A stretch of DNA of 64,000 nucleotides from Cloeon dipterum (lineage: Eukaryota > Arthropoda > Insecta > Ephemeroptera > Baetidae). The DNA is taken from contig NC_088789.1 in the NCBI RefSeq assembly GCF_949628265.1, positions 26,529,883-26,593,882 on the forward strand, given 5' to 3'. This document shows, in pieces, positions 1 to 13,400 of this stretch. Both the position numbers and the translations under genes were made by a program. Numbering within the stretch: the stretch's first letter is position 1; the number at the start of each line of letters is the position of its first letter. The notes under the pieces are model-generated. The model had not been told where the DNA came from and searched no databases. It saw only the letters and a list, made by a program, of their open reading frames with translations.

Positions 1-3000
1 ACGCCTGAGGGTCAGGCCCCTCTTTCTCCTCTCTCACTTCTTGTCAGCCGCAATTTCTCCCTTTCTCGGTTGTTTTCTCGCGGCTGGGCTCGCCCCCACC
101 CAGCCGGCAGCGCCTAATTTTGCGTCGTGTTTGATTATGCAAATTCGCGGAACACCTGTGCAAAGCCATTAGCCGGAGAATAAGTGCCCGTGACCTCCAC
201 CCCACCACACCCCGTGCAGACCCTCGCCGACGGCCAAATTGCCAGCTTTCGGCCGTGCTGCTGAAACAATGCCAAGCGCACCGATTATTATTACACACAC
301 CTTGGGCTGAATGGGCTCCTCAGACGCTTTTTATGGTGGGTGTTAGTCATTTTTTCGAGCACGATTTTTCGCTGTTTGATCTAATTTAACTGCGGCGCTG
401 CCCCCACCTCGACATGAACTACCTTCTTTTCTGGATAAAGATGCCTTTAATTTAGCATTGAAGGACAAATATGGATAAACATACAGCCTGCAAGCTGCTC
501 AAGGAATATTATGTTGAAACAAATATGCGGTAGTATAATTTATGTAATTCACAATTTAAATACATTTCATTCAGTTCGTACTTCGATTCACGCTTCAGAC
601 AATGTAACATTGTATTCAAAGGTAAAACCAGTACGCTGTTCAATCACGATATCATAACTTCTTAGATGGTATTTAAGAATAAGAGCCTTGAGATTCCAGG
701 CTATTTTAAAAAAGAAAATAGAAAAATAATAAAAAAAAACATAGAATTTTCAGCTTTTACCTAATTTTTGCACACCGGGATGAGAGGGATCGAAATCAAG
801 CTAAAAAAATCATTGACGAACCGATAAATTCGGCAAAACCATTATTGCACATTCTAGAGACGTCTGTTGCCAAAATTAACAAACAATAAACTCTATGAAC
901 TACTTGCTACAGCCAACAATGCAAAATTTTCTTAATTATAGGTATGTAAAACTCTTCTCTGATATTTTTATATGAGTAAAACATTGCGAAAAGTAATGAT
1001 GTCACAGATTTTGACGATTTTGCTTGCGTGTCTCTTAGAATATCCGATTCGCATTGTTCCAATGACGCCATTTATTCAATTCGAAGATATGATTTTCTCG
1101 TTTCATGTCCTGTAATCCTCTTAGGTGGCATAATACCACTTTATAGACCCTGTATGAGACTCAAGTCAGCTGTGTCGATTTTTCTTGCGTGTGCGGAGAG
1201 TGAATTTCATTTAGTGGCCCTCATTACAAAATTATTCGACATAACAACAATTATTTTTGTTTGCCTTCGTGTACTGCAACACTCGAGCGATAAATTACCC
1301 GAAATTAAAGTCGACACACCTTCTTTGGATCAGGAATTTTGATGCGCGCTTCGCGGAATCCAAATTTATGCTAAATAGCGGCTGCGGCTATAAGCGCAGG
1401 ACGATCATTTTTGTTAATGTTTTGTTACAGCCCGGCACTATATATAATACATTCATATAAAAGTTGATATGCGAAAAGAAGTGGATTTATGCGTTTGCTG
1501 AGGACACAAGAGAGCGGCGCTGCTTTTTGCAAACGCGCGCGGCAGCACATCAATCCTTGATGCCCGCGGAGAGTGAGCTGTGCGTATGACAATCCGCAGA
1601 AAAGGAAACCTCTCGAGCCGGCCCATATATGCAAATAAATTACGCGGACAGAGCAGCGCGGCAGATGTTACGGAGCTCTTGTCGCTTTCGATTGGAATTT
1701 ACAAGCGAACCCTTTTTGCTCAGCGCAGTCTGAAAGCAAATTTTTCGCGGAGGGAGCCGGCCGTGCGGCAATGAATCAATCGCGAGTGAAAAAATTGCCG
1801 GGCTGCTCTCGATATTTTATCGTTTTGTTCTCGCGTCTCAGCAGCTTTCAAAAATTTCTCCTCGAGGCGAGCGACTTGGCGAATTATTTAAAATGCGATT
1901 TCAATGAAGTGCCCATAAATATGACAATGAAGTTGTCCTTCCACTCAGCGGGTCCGTTATAAATTTCCATCGCCGAGTGTAATTTTACAAGTGTACTCAT
2001 AATTTTTATCGGGAACATTCAAATTTAGCAAGGCTACACTCATGAATTTTCGCACTGAAAAGCAAACAGCCCGCAGCCAATCCTGCTGCGCGCTTTGCAC
2101 CTGTTTTGCCGCGACGCGAATCGCGAAATCCTATATCGGTGTACACGTGTGTATTAATGAAACGAAAGGTATGCTTGCTCGCTGTCCTCTCGGAAATTAT
2201 TTATTGTTATTGCGCCGCGTGTGTGGTTGCATCATCCTAAATACGAAAATTATTGCCCGAGTGCGAGTGTGTGTGTGCCTGCGACGCATCCTAATATTCG
2301 GTACCTCTACCATAAATATCGATTTCTGCTGAAACATGACGCGCAACATGCATTTAAAACGAAATTATGCCGGCCATTGTTTGTCCTGTCAAATAGCTCA
2401 CCGCCGAATGGCAAACACACGCCCAGCCGGGAGAGAATGGCAGTGTGTTGCTCGTCCCCGCGCCTGCGATTTTCGCCTGAACAATCAGCATTTGCTGGGC
2501 GCGATAAGCGTTTGATAGATCTTTATCTCGGCGAGTGCGGCCAACATAATGGTCGTTTGAATAATGACCGCCGCCTGATTTTGCATTCCATTGACCTATT
2601 CAACCTGATAAATAAATTTGGCTTCGTATCTCCTTGGAAATTTACGCATACTGTTTAAGGAAATGCGTAGGAGCAATTTCTTTCTTTTACTGCGCTAAAG
2701 GAGGAAATTTTTAAATTGATATTGTGCCGCTAAAAGCAATCCATCAGACTATGATCTTCCAACGGTGTCGGCTACTTTCCAGGAAAATAAATTAGGACTT
2801 ATAGATTGTTGATTGGCTGTGCTGAGTCAGTTCTCTTTATATACACGAGTTGAAATCATTGTTGCACGTGCGAAAAAGATCTATTTATTTCAATTTTCCT
2901 GATTCAATGCAAATAAGCTTTCAACGAGACAAGCTGATTTTATTTTATATATTTCAGAATTTACACTCGTTGAATGAATTACCATACAAGAAGAAAAATT

Positions 3001-6000
3001 ATGTATTCAGTAGTGGTTTGAATATTTTAAAGAAGAAGCCTGCGCCAGATATCTATGAATAGAAAAAGTGCAGAGTGCGGAAATTGTGTGGTCTGCGCGC
3101 TACGTATTGGCGATAAATTTATTCAAAGCGCTCGCGAAACGACGAGAGCATGTACATTCCGAACATTAAAATATGCGCAGGATAAAAAAAGCAGCGCGCA
3201 CAGCGGCGATTTGAATTGTAAATAAACGTCCGCGCGCGACAATCTGCTCGCTATTTGAAATAAATGGCTCGGCGAGATTGGCCAGCTAGAGCAGCGAGAG
3301 AATGAGAGAGCAGGAAAGCATTGGTGTCTTTATCTGCGCTCAGAAGCAGAAAGCTTTGTGTATACATTTTTACGCTCCGTGGACACACCTGAATATTTTT
3401 CCTTTTTCAAAGATCGCGACCTTTTTCTCCAGTGGCGAGCCAGAACGAGAAGAAAAAGCTGCGTGAAAGCTGCTGTCGCCGCGCTGTTGAAGAAATGACG
3501 CCCATCTTTTTGTCTGATTTTTTGCTCCAACCCTAATTGTGCCGCCGCGAAAGAGGGGACGACATGCACATATTACTATTATTATATACACACGATGGCC
3601 GGGAACATCACAAAGGGCTCGCTGCCGCGTGTAATTTGGATGTTTAAATCGCCGCTGCTGCTGCATGGCCATCGGCATCGTTTCACAGGAAATATTTCGC
3701 CCGTCATAAAGCACCGCAAATCGCTTTTTGTCTTTTTTGCCATGCCTGGTAGAAAGTTTGCTTTTCCATTATCGCTGAATTTTAATTCACTTAGCAAAAA
3801 ATTGTATTTCTTTGCAGCTTTGCTAACAGCTAATGCCTCTAAGTTTTTTTTCCTGATAATTGAGGCGCCGTGGCATCGATTTCAAGAGCTGGGGACCTGA
3901 GCACTTTAAATTCGCAAACCTGCAATTTTTCCCGATTTTTTGCTCTCCCGCTGCGACGTTTTACAGCCGTCGTAAATCTCAAAACTTAATCCGGCAGGGT
4001 CTAGCTACGCCTGGTTGTTTGACTTTATTTTCGGAGCATAAATTAAAAATTAGGACACTGCATAACTCTTTTTACCGGCTCGTAATAAGCACTCGAATCT
4101 GCAGTAAAAAGAGCACTGCATGCTTTGTGTTTTTTCGAGCACGCAATAAAGCCTAATGTAAAAGCTCATTACCAGGCATTAATGTCTTCAAAATTAGCAG
4201 GACGGGTGTGGTCCACGATAATGACAAGTCAAGCTGAGGAAATACCGGCAGCCCGAAATTAAATTACGGCCCATTTGCCATTCTGAATGAGAGCAGCAGC
4301 TGGACTCTGCCGCGTTTTTATTGCCAAGGATAAAATAAATACACATCACAACATTATCATACGTATTTGCCCTGCGATCCAAGGCGAGCGCAAATAAACA
4401 CTTACGCGGCGTACACGTCTAATGACCATTTCTGATGCGAAAAAAAATATATAAACAGCTATATGGCCCTCGGCCGAATGCAAATAAAAAGCAGAAAATT
4501 CTATCAACAGCAAAGATCAGGGGCGTTTCCTCGACATTTTTTCTCGCAATCATTTGCGTTGATTAATTTTTTTCGCCAAATCTAGAGTTAGTTATTATTC
4601 ATTAATGCAAATTTGAGTAGCCTGTAATTTAATTTCTAAATTCGAAAGATATTCAGGAAAAAAAATTGATGAAATATTATACCACTCAGCATGATGCAAG
4701 CCGCAAACTAATTGATTTCGAAACGACAAATTGTCTCCCCGTCTCTGTCAAATAAACACACTCTGGAGTGGCATATTATTTGGACAAATTGCTTTGTTTT
4801 TATAATGTTGCCGATCAATCATTTAGCTTTAGGTGAGGTTTACAAGCCTGGCAGGATATGTCTGTGTGTGAATTGCATATTAATAGAGACCTACTCGTGT
4901 AATAAGAGGTGTTTTGAGGGAGAGGCGGCTCGGCAGATGGAATGGCTGTGATATTTCAACTTGTCATGTGTCACTTGGTAGGTGTCGAGATTAAATTAAT
5001 GAATCGTCACAACAAGCCATAATATAACCTAGATGGAGGCATCTCAGCGGCATATGTATGCGGTCAGCGGGCCCGGGAAAAGTGAATTATGTGAACACGG
5101 TCCCTTCTTTTTCGTACAAAAAGGCCAAATTGATCAAATTTATAATGGCGGCCGTCCCCCGGGAGATCGGGTATCGCGCGCGTGTTTGTTTTCGTCCCTG
5201 CTTTTGCATACGATTTATGGCGCAGATCTGAGATAATTGATTATTTTATTAACTGAGAACGTGGAAAGCGTGTTCGATCGTAAAGTTTCCCTCTTTCCGC
5301 GGACAAAAGCAGTTGTTTCGGGAGCTGCTGTTGCCGGTGCCGCCGTCTCCGCCGCCGCCGCTGCTCCTCCCTGTTGAGTGTGTGTGTGTGTATAGCCGAG
5401 CGGCTTTTATTTCCAGCATTTCTTTCCAATAAATTACCCGAAGAATAACATGTCGCTTGCGTAGCACATTCTTTTGCCCGAGATTGAATAACATTATAAA
5501 TCAGGCGCGCTTTAATATTTTATTTGAGAACTATACATGCAGCACGCACATTCTCTTTTTATAATACGTGTCAAAAGGATCGATATTTCAACGTCCTCCA
5601 TTGTGCGCGCCATTAATTCTGCATTCATGGCAATGACTACAAATTAAAACAACACGCCGCTCGCTCCGCGAGTCCCCTCTGCGTTGCTTCGGTCTCGTTT
5701 GACCACCGCCGCGAGTTTTCTCTCCGCGAACTCACTCAAGAGCGGATCGGTCGACTTGCGAAAATGAGCGTTTATGGCCATGCATCAACCGGATTGGTCT
5801 GATTAGTGCGTAATTGGTATCAGCATTAATATAATGCAATTAGAGTGTCCCTAACAGCTGCACGACGAATATATCATAGTTGGAGTTGTGCTAGAAAGTA
5901 TAACTAACTTCATTATCGTTTCATTGTGCGCAATTAATCCGTTATTTCACAATGGAGGTGGAGGAAAGCGTTTCTGCTTCGTATCGCGTGAATGATTTTA

Positions 6001-6434
6001 AATTGAGTTATTTGCTGGTGGCTCTGAATCTATTTTTTTTTTAATTTAAATCTGTGCCTAACAAAAAAGCATTTTTTAACAGGTAATATTTGTAAAACAA
6101 ATGATTTACAGCATATTTCTCAGAATTATTGACTCTATGGAACAGTTTATCAGGTATATCTTGTGTTTTACACATTTTGCGTTTAATTAAGTGTTATATT
6201 AAATAATATTTTCTCAATAATTAAAATACAATATCGCAAAAAATAAAAGACAAAGAGGGCCTTTAATTTTTTAACAAGATTTAAATATACGTGCGTAAAT
6301 TTTAATCCAGATCTTCAGATCTATCTCGCTACAAGCTCCAGCAAAGTTTATCATATCTTTCAATCTCGATAAATTTTAAATCTTCGCAGTGACAAAAAAA
6401 GAAATGCTGTTTATCATTAATTTACCGGCTTTGA
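1..6434. other. Non-coding stretch, no gene seen
   Basis: I see no coding exon here. Open frames are short, overlap on both strands and have low-complexity compositions. The DNA is AT-rich with many TAATTA/AATTAA runs and GC-rich islands. A diverged copy of the R1 short transposon lies at about 750-957 (listed separately). The stretch could be upstream intron or promoter DNA of the KLF gene at 21260, whose 5' exons are missing, but nothing in the sequence proves that. Confidence 0.55.
750..957 (+). repeat. R1 short inverted-repeat element, degraded copy
   Basis: This matches the central and right part of the R1 family. Shared blocks include the GAGAGGGATCGAAATCAAGC segment, the ATTGCACATT segment and the end block with AACAATAAACTC and GAACTACTTG followed by AACAATGCAAAAT. 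The terminal inverted repeats are not clear, so this is an eroded copy. It has no coding potential. Confidence 0.6.
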
Positions 6435-7061
6435 TTTTTAAATTTTATTTGTTTATTTTCATCTAAGTCAATATACATGTAAAATGCAATGTCAGGTTAT
6501 ATACAGATGAAAAGGGCTACAAAGCTAGCGAAAAATCGATAAAACAGACCGTAGTCGTCGCGATGCGCCCGTTCGAATTTTACTTAGCACTATTTTGGAC
6601 GATCACAAAACACTTTAAAAATCACTCCACAATTGCTGCTTCAGAAGAGCGGGGAATTGCGCGGCGGTGCTGTTTTTGAGCACAGGTGGCAAGTCGTTCC
6701 AGGGTTTTACGACCCTGAAAGAAAATGCACGTTGGCCGAAAACGCTGCGAGTCGGGGGTGGCTGTAAGCGCGGGTGCAAGGCGTTATCACCTCTCGCGCG
6801 CGCATTGAAGTCAGTTTCACCACACTCACACTTTTTAAAAAAGTTCAGGTCGTTGTATTTTAGCAGCATTAGGAAAGGCATGATATTTTGCTCGCGGATC
6901 GGCGGCGGGTTTCGGCCGTAGATAAAGTGCACTGCAAATTTTAGGGCAGAGAATTTTATCGATAGCAAGAACCGCAACTTTTCCGCATTCACATCAATCG
7001 CCATTGTGTCGAGGAGAGCGCTGCATCCAAAATGCTATGAATGAACGCAAACCCTTTTCAA
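6435..7061 (-). mobile_element. 5'-truncated non-LTR retrotransposon (LINE), 3' end of reverse-transcriptase ORF
   Basis: A minus-strand frame ending at a stop at 6615 reads like the C-terminal end of a LINE reverse transcriptase. It has an LRFLL-type stretch, then R-rich sequence, then SVFGQRAFSFRVV and KPWNDLPPVLKN, then a S..QFPALLKQQL tail. The order 'SF..R....WN.LP......S...F...L' is the usual end of jockey/RTE-like ORF2 proteins. Going upstream the frame meets a stop near 7064, so the element is broken there. Below 6615 (3' on the minus strand) lies about 180 bp of probable 3' UTR, becoming A-rich near 6440. Truncation of the 5' part is typical of LINE insertions. The exact clade is not determined. 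Confidence 0.7.
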
Positions 7062-10000
7062 CGCGATTCGCGTTGGCAAAGTGCGCGGAGAGCATTGTTT
7101 GCGCCTCTCGTGAGCAGCGTCGCCGCCCGCGGGCATTTCGGCGCGCTGCTGCATAAATCAAGAAAGGGCTGGCGCACTCGCGAGGTGCCCCGTCCAATTT
7201 CATTATTTGATCGGCGGCAATGATGTGGCAAAAGGAGGTGCAAGGTTGAATCCCTATTCACGCGGCTGAATCGAAAGAGCTGACACGCTGGAATTAATTA
7301 GTGGCCCAGCCTCACCTGCGTGTGAGAAAGACCGGTGCATCCGGAGCTTTATGCTCCTTCCTCGCACTCGCCTGAGCTTGGGACCCGGGAATTCTGCGCG
7401 ATTTGCTGCCTGCGCCGAGATTATTTATCGCACCTGGACCACCACCCATCTCTTGCAGATAAATCACACAAGCGGGGCATTTCCGCGAACGTCTTAATTG
7501 CTCCCTTTGTGCGATCTGCAAAGGCGGGTTTTGATCGACGCTGCGATTGCTCTTCCAATTTGTTAACTTTATTCCAGGAACAGCTCTTATTGAGATATAT
7601 TCTCACTAGTTTAATTTTATTTTGAATTTTTACTGTTGGAAATTTTGGAAGATTAGATCTAAATCTGTTTAAAAAAAAAATTGAAACGGTTCATCGGTAA
7701 GTGGGTGCCAAATTATTTGTTTCAAAAGTCCGAGTGAGTGTTAATAGCAGATTTTTAATTCAGATTATAAAAATAATACAATCCACGGGTCCTAAATAAC
7801 TTCGACAGTGCGAAAAACCCTTCTCGCATCAGCTCATGGACTCATTGTCAATGATGAAAGAAAAATGGTGACAAAAATGTGCTGTTTTATGTAAATAAGG
7901 AGCATCATTTTGAACATACGCAAATGTACTCGCCTTACTTGCTGCAAAAAGATGATCTTGTGAAGAAAAAACTGTTTGGGAGCCTCCAATTCTTCTCATT
8001 TTCCATTCCAAGCGTATTTTACGTGCTTAGAACCGCAGAACTTTTTAAAAACACACCCTAGTATAATTTCTTTAAAGGATAAAACGTAGAAAATTACTGT
8101 TATATGCCGAAATTTTATTGCTGTAATCCTTTCAAGAAGTCAATAGATTCATAATGCAAGGGCTCAAAACCAGGGAACAATTTGAAAACCAGAGTGTTAA
8201 GAGAAATCAATACTGGCACAAGCACAACTAAAAAAATCGATTGCACGTGTGTTTTGAAGCTTTGAATTTTTTTCTGGAAAGTGCACTTGACACCTCACCT
8301 TTAGCGATGGTAATCTCTTTTGCCTGCCAGTCTCGGAATCAAACAAAGCTTTGCCGTGTCATCACGCAAGGTTGATGTGAGTGGAGGTGAAACCCGATCC
8401 ACGCCCAAAACAACGCGGCTCGTGCTGCATCAACAGCAAATAAATTTGGCAATAAATATGTATGCTGTACGGCGAAAACGAGAGCTCGTTACACTTTGCG
8501 GGCGGAGAGGAGAGCAGGTGTATACTCTTGCCCGTTTCGCGCAAAAAGAAGCTGGGCGGGTGCGTGGGTGGAGGGAATCGTGTTTCGGATGATATCTTCT
8601 GACGCAGCGTGTGTTGCGAGATTTACAAACGCTGATCGCACTAATGCCTCTTAAAAGCGGCCCCGGCAATATTTTTCGGCCGCCGCGCGCTCTGATGTGT
8701 TTTAGCAGCCATAAAATGCAATCAGCAGAAGCTCTCGCGCGGCCGGCAAAAAAGGGCGACGAGCAAGGTGGTCCTCGGCACGCAGCGAATATGATTTTAT
8801 TGTTCTTATTTGTCATCTTGTCAGGCTAATTAATGGCGGATTGTGCATGGCCGCGCCTTGCTCTGACCGTCGTCTCGACTTTGATTTGACAGCTCAGCCA
8901 ACTGTACAATAAATATATCGTCTTTCCTGCACTATTTATACGTCAAACAAAGTCCCAAGCGCAATATTTCCACGTGTTCAGAGCAGCGATTTTTGCATAG
9001 AACATCTCAAATTATAAATAATGATATTTTTAAATAAAATATTCCAAATCACATGATTTCTGTTTGAGGAAAGGTTAAAAAGGGCTTCGAAGAAATGAAT
9101 CGAGCTCGTCACAAAAGTGTAATGGCATACAATTAAATCGACTGATTGCTTCATGCCAAACAAAGAAGGAAAGGGCGCAATCAAAATAAATCGTGCGATT
9201 TAATTAAACTTTGGGCTGTGGCGGTTTGATGACCGCAGCTTCTGAAAGCATGTAATTACCCTCGCCAAAAAGAGCCCTTTCGGTCCATTCTTTCTCATGA
9301 TTTCTCGAGAATCCAAATATTTAAAAGGCACTCTCGTTTCGAATTCTTCTACGTAATCCATCGACTTTCAAGAGAGCATGCTGCGGCGGCGGCATTCGAA
9401 TCGCGTGAGCAGGAAGAATCCAAAACGGTGCATTTCTTTTCTTCTGTCTCGGTGTGCGGTCGTCGCGGAGAAAAGAGAACAGCATCCTTTTTCACTCGAG
9501 CCGGCTCAAAAGTTTGTGTTTGAGTGACTTATCCATCTGCGCGAGTAAACGCACGAGCTGGATTCCGAGGAAAAAAGTGCGTTTCCGACTGAAATGAAGC
9601 TAACTGTTCATTAAACAAATGCCCCGTCCGTATTTGATCGCAAACGCGTATAAATAAAATGCGACGAGAGAGCTAGAGCTGGCCGGCTGAAAACTGGACC
9701 TACCGCGTTGACACACACTCGCATACACACACACAATAACGAGTATATTATGTCAATCATTGCGCCGCTTGACAATGAGAGAATAACTCGACTCGGCTTT
9801 TTTCTGCACTCAATATTACTGCTGCTGGACGAGACCGAGATATAGAAACTTGTGCTGCACAGGAGGGATCGCGCTAAGTGCTTTTATGGATTAAAAATAG
9901 TCTCTCTATACTATCTGACTTGTAATTTAATTAAATGGTGCCTGAGAATAACGAATCAGACTCGTAGATTGTTGAGTAGAGACATGTCCAGACATTCCCT

Positions 10001-10079
10001 GTTGACAACAGACTGTCTAGAAGCGACTGCAGTTTGAAAAGAAGGGATAGAAAATATTTAATTTTGAGCTGTATATATA

Positions 10080-10468
10080 CAGAGTATTTTTAATACTATG
10101 TACAAATTAGGAAAAAGCTAAAAAAATCCCAGGTTGCCGTTTAAATTTGTGAGTAAATCGGCTCAAAAGATTGTATGCTTATCAATTGTCCCCTAACCTA
10201 AATTTATTTCACAATTTAGGGAAATTTAGCTCAAAATTCACATACCATTGGATAGATCACGGCGAGAGGAATCGAAGTGAAGCAAAATATTATTTTTTTA
10301 TCGAGATATTTGGAAAAATCTGAGAATTAACTGTTTTCTTGGTCCTGTTTTGATTATTGCACATTGCCTGATGCTAATTTTCACAAACAATGAACTCCAT
10401 GAACTACTTTCCATAGTCAAAAATGCGAAATGTTCTTAATTGGTTGCCTATAAAGCTATATTTTAATA
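10080..10468 (+). repeat. R1 short inverted-repeat element
   Basis: This copy is aligned by eye to other R1 copies. It carries the block with CCCAGGTTGCCGTTTAAAT, the block with ACATACCATTGGATAGATCA followed by GAGAGGAATCG, and the right end with CCTATAAAGCTATATTTTAA. The left terminus is diverged. It is non-coding. Confidence 0.65.
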
Positions 10469-13400
10469 ATCCCTCAAGTTTCCCCTAGGAATAAAATTAG
10501 TAATAATAAAAAATTCATTGATAAAGCCTCCAGTAACGTTTAACTCCGATTTGAGAGAAATGAGTTGATTCGATGGACTCGAAATTACATTTATTGTGAA
10601 GATTTGTCTTGCAGAGTACAAAGTAAAAAATAATTTACAAGCAGGAACGCCCAATTCATAAGATTTGGCCCTTTCTCTCTTTCTCTCGACAGAAATCATC
10701 GAAGATAATGTTATTCTCCTTTTATCGAATGAGCTGCAATAAACTCATCTTCCTGACATACCGCAAACCGAGGTTTTGCTCCGCAGCCGAGCAATAAGTC
10801 ATGAGTGCAATTACCCAATTACACGAAACAAAACGCTCTCGATTCATTCCGCCGCAAAGCGAGCTAGATTATTGCAATTCTGCGTGTGCGATCGACTTTT
10901 CCAATTTACATACCTCCGCTTCTTGCATCTCGCGGAGCGGCGGTTTAATGCGTTCATTAGGCACTCATTACATGCGATCTGCGCGACTCTCGGCCATCGC
11001 ATCTTTCCCTCTACTTGCGATCAATTACAATCTGGTTCGTCCGTGTGCCACACACACGCTCACTTCCTCCACGTTCGATCGGCCGGCCTTTCGTGGAAAC
11101 GGCCAAGATTTATTCTGCTATCTCGCGCGGCTCGGGTCGAATCGAGCACGTTCTTCGGCGCGGAGCGGCGCTGCGCGTCTCAAATTTTGACCAAATCCGT
11201 TTTAAGACTTCCAGATTTGCGGAGATGCGTATCGTTTGAAATGGCATAAATCAACAGCCTGGGTGGTTTCGCGTTGTGAGCTAGCTTTTTGCTCGGCCAA
11301 ATTCCCCGACTGCACGCTTCTATTAAACTGCATGCATTCCTGCGTTTCTCCGCAATTTCCAGCAGCATTCTGCAGAAGGGAAAAAAAGAATTAATTACTC
11401 TACGCAGGTCGTCTTGCGGAGCAATTAATTTAGACGAGACATATCACAAATAACTTTTTAACTGCTCGCTATTCATAATTGAATTCCGTATTGTTTGCGA
11501 GAAAAGTGCCGCAATTTATACGTATTATATATATAAATACGCGAGTGCATAGGAATAAATTCCCTCGGTGGCCGCCGCGGCTTCAGCGGCAAAAGTAAGT
11601 TTCCCTACAAGGCAAATTTCAATGGTCAGCGCGCATACAGCGAAATAAATTAATGTGCTGCGACCATAAAATACATAACTCATTTCAACAAACAAGCAAA
11701 CGTACCCAGTTGGTAATTGTAAAAGTGCGAGCAGGCTCGCTTTTAAACGAGTCACTCGCGGCCAGAGCTCATTTATCGTCCAAACTCCCCCACACCGGTT
11801 GCAATCGATCGGCTGTTCTTTGATTCGCCTTTTTTACGCTGCTGCGAAATGAATGCGTGCACTGCGTTCCAATGCATTTCATATATCAATTGCTGCCCAC
11901 GGCGATTTTATTATATCTGAATCAGACAAAGGGACACCGAGCAGTGGTTGCACTCTGAAACTTATTTCGGTGCTGCAAAGTTGACTTTTTTAGTCCGAAA
12001 ATTGATTCCATGATGAAATGAGGATTTTAATTTAATAAAAGAAAACAACCTTGCTTCTCAGAGTCAAATTTATTATAAAATTAAAGATTGTTGGGACTAG
12101 TTTAGGAAAATAGGGGTAAGGTGACGACAAAAACAGGAATTTTAATTAGAAGATAGGCATCCTACTGGGGGAAATTGGGAGTTTTTTCACACCTTTATAT
12201 ACCTTCTACCACATTAATACCATTTCAGTTTTAATGCAACAGAATTAGACTATATTCGGAGTTCTAAGTGACTTTTTCCTTAAAAAATTCCACTGATTTG
12301 CAATAAGCTTGCTTAATTAAAATATAATTTACAACATAACGCATGCACATTGAAAGGTTTATGTGGAATGTAATTTATAGAAAACAGTAAATTTTATGAA
12401 GGGACTCAGGGTTTAATGGGTGCCGTAAATCAGAGTTTGCATATTCAATGAGCAACAATTGTGAAGTGCCATACTGCAGGCTGATCAAAAATTAATTTAA
12501 AGTTTAAGAGCGCAGGCGACGGGAACGACCCCGCCGAACGGCCGATTGAATCAAGTGCAATAAGCTGGGTGTGGAGATTTTAATGCCCGCAAATGCGTGT
12601 ATTGCAGGGCAATTTATTTTATTATTTTAATTTATATATATTCCACATCTGCAGCGAGTCTCTTTATTGCCAATAGACTGTTGGGCAAGCGAGCGGCGGC
12701 TATTTATTTTATATCAATTGGCCGTCGGTGTGATTTATTTAATTCCGCTCCACTTTATATTTATTTATATTTATTGAATCCCGGCTTCACGCACGCACAG
12801 ACAGCCAGCCGACTTGCATTTTACACTACATTGTGCGTTTTTCCTTTCACTGTCGTGTGAGGATTTCATAACCGCTGCCGCGAATAAATTCAACTCGTAA
12901 TTATTTATGTGTGCGTGCTCAACCGCGATGATATAAATATTTATGCACGCACACACACTCACACACACACTCACACATTCGCAATACACATGCAAGTGAA
13001 TTTAATTGGACTCACGACTGCGCCGAGCAGCTGATTGCCAATCAATGCATTGTTTCCTCAATCAGCAGATTTTGCAGAGCGCATACCCCTCGAGATTTAT
13101 TGTTATCGCTCCAATTCACAATGGCAGCCGCGTGACCATTAGAGCCAATATAAGTGCTACAACACTAAATGAGATAAAACGGCAATGCCACGTTCACAGA
13201 TTGAAAACAAAAATAAACTTGAAGAGCTCTAGTCCGGATTTTTCGTTGTCTTTGAATTTTCCAAATTGTAAAATATAAATTTGTCATATTGTAATGAACT
13301 TTAATCATGTTCTCAGCTCTTAGATAAATTGCAAAACATTTATTTTTAAAAATCAAGAAACATTTTATATTGAAAAATCGATTTTGTTGCAACTGCAGTC

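Noticed and set aside
2221..2658. 145-codon frame
   Set aside because: It has low-complexity composition with no start context, splice pattern or family match.
10776..11249. 157- and 129-codon overlapping frames
   Set aside because: Two long frames overlap on one strand in a locally GC-rich patch; neither resembles a protein family. Chance is the better explanation.
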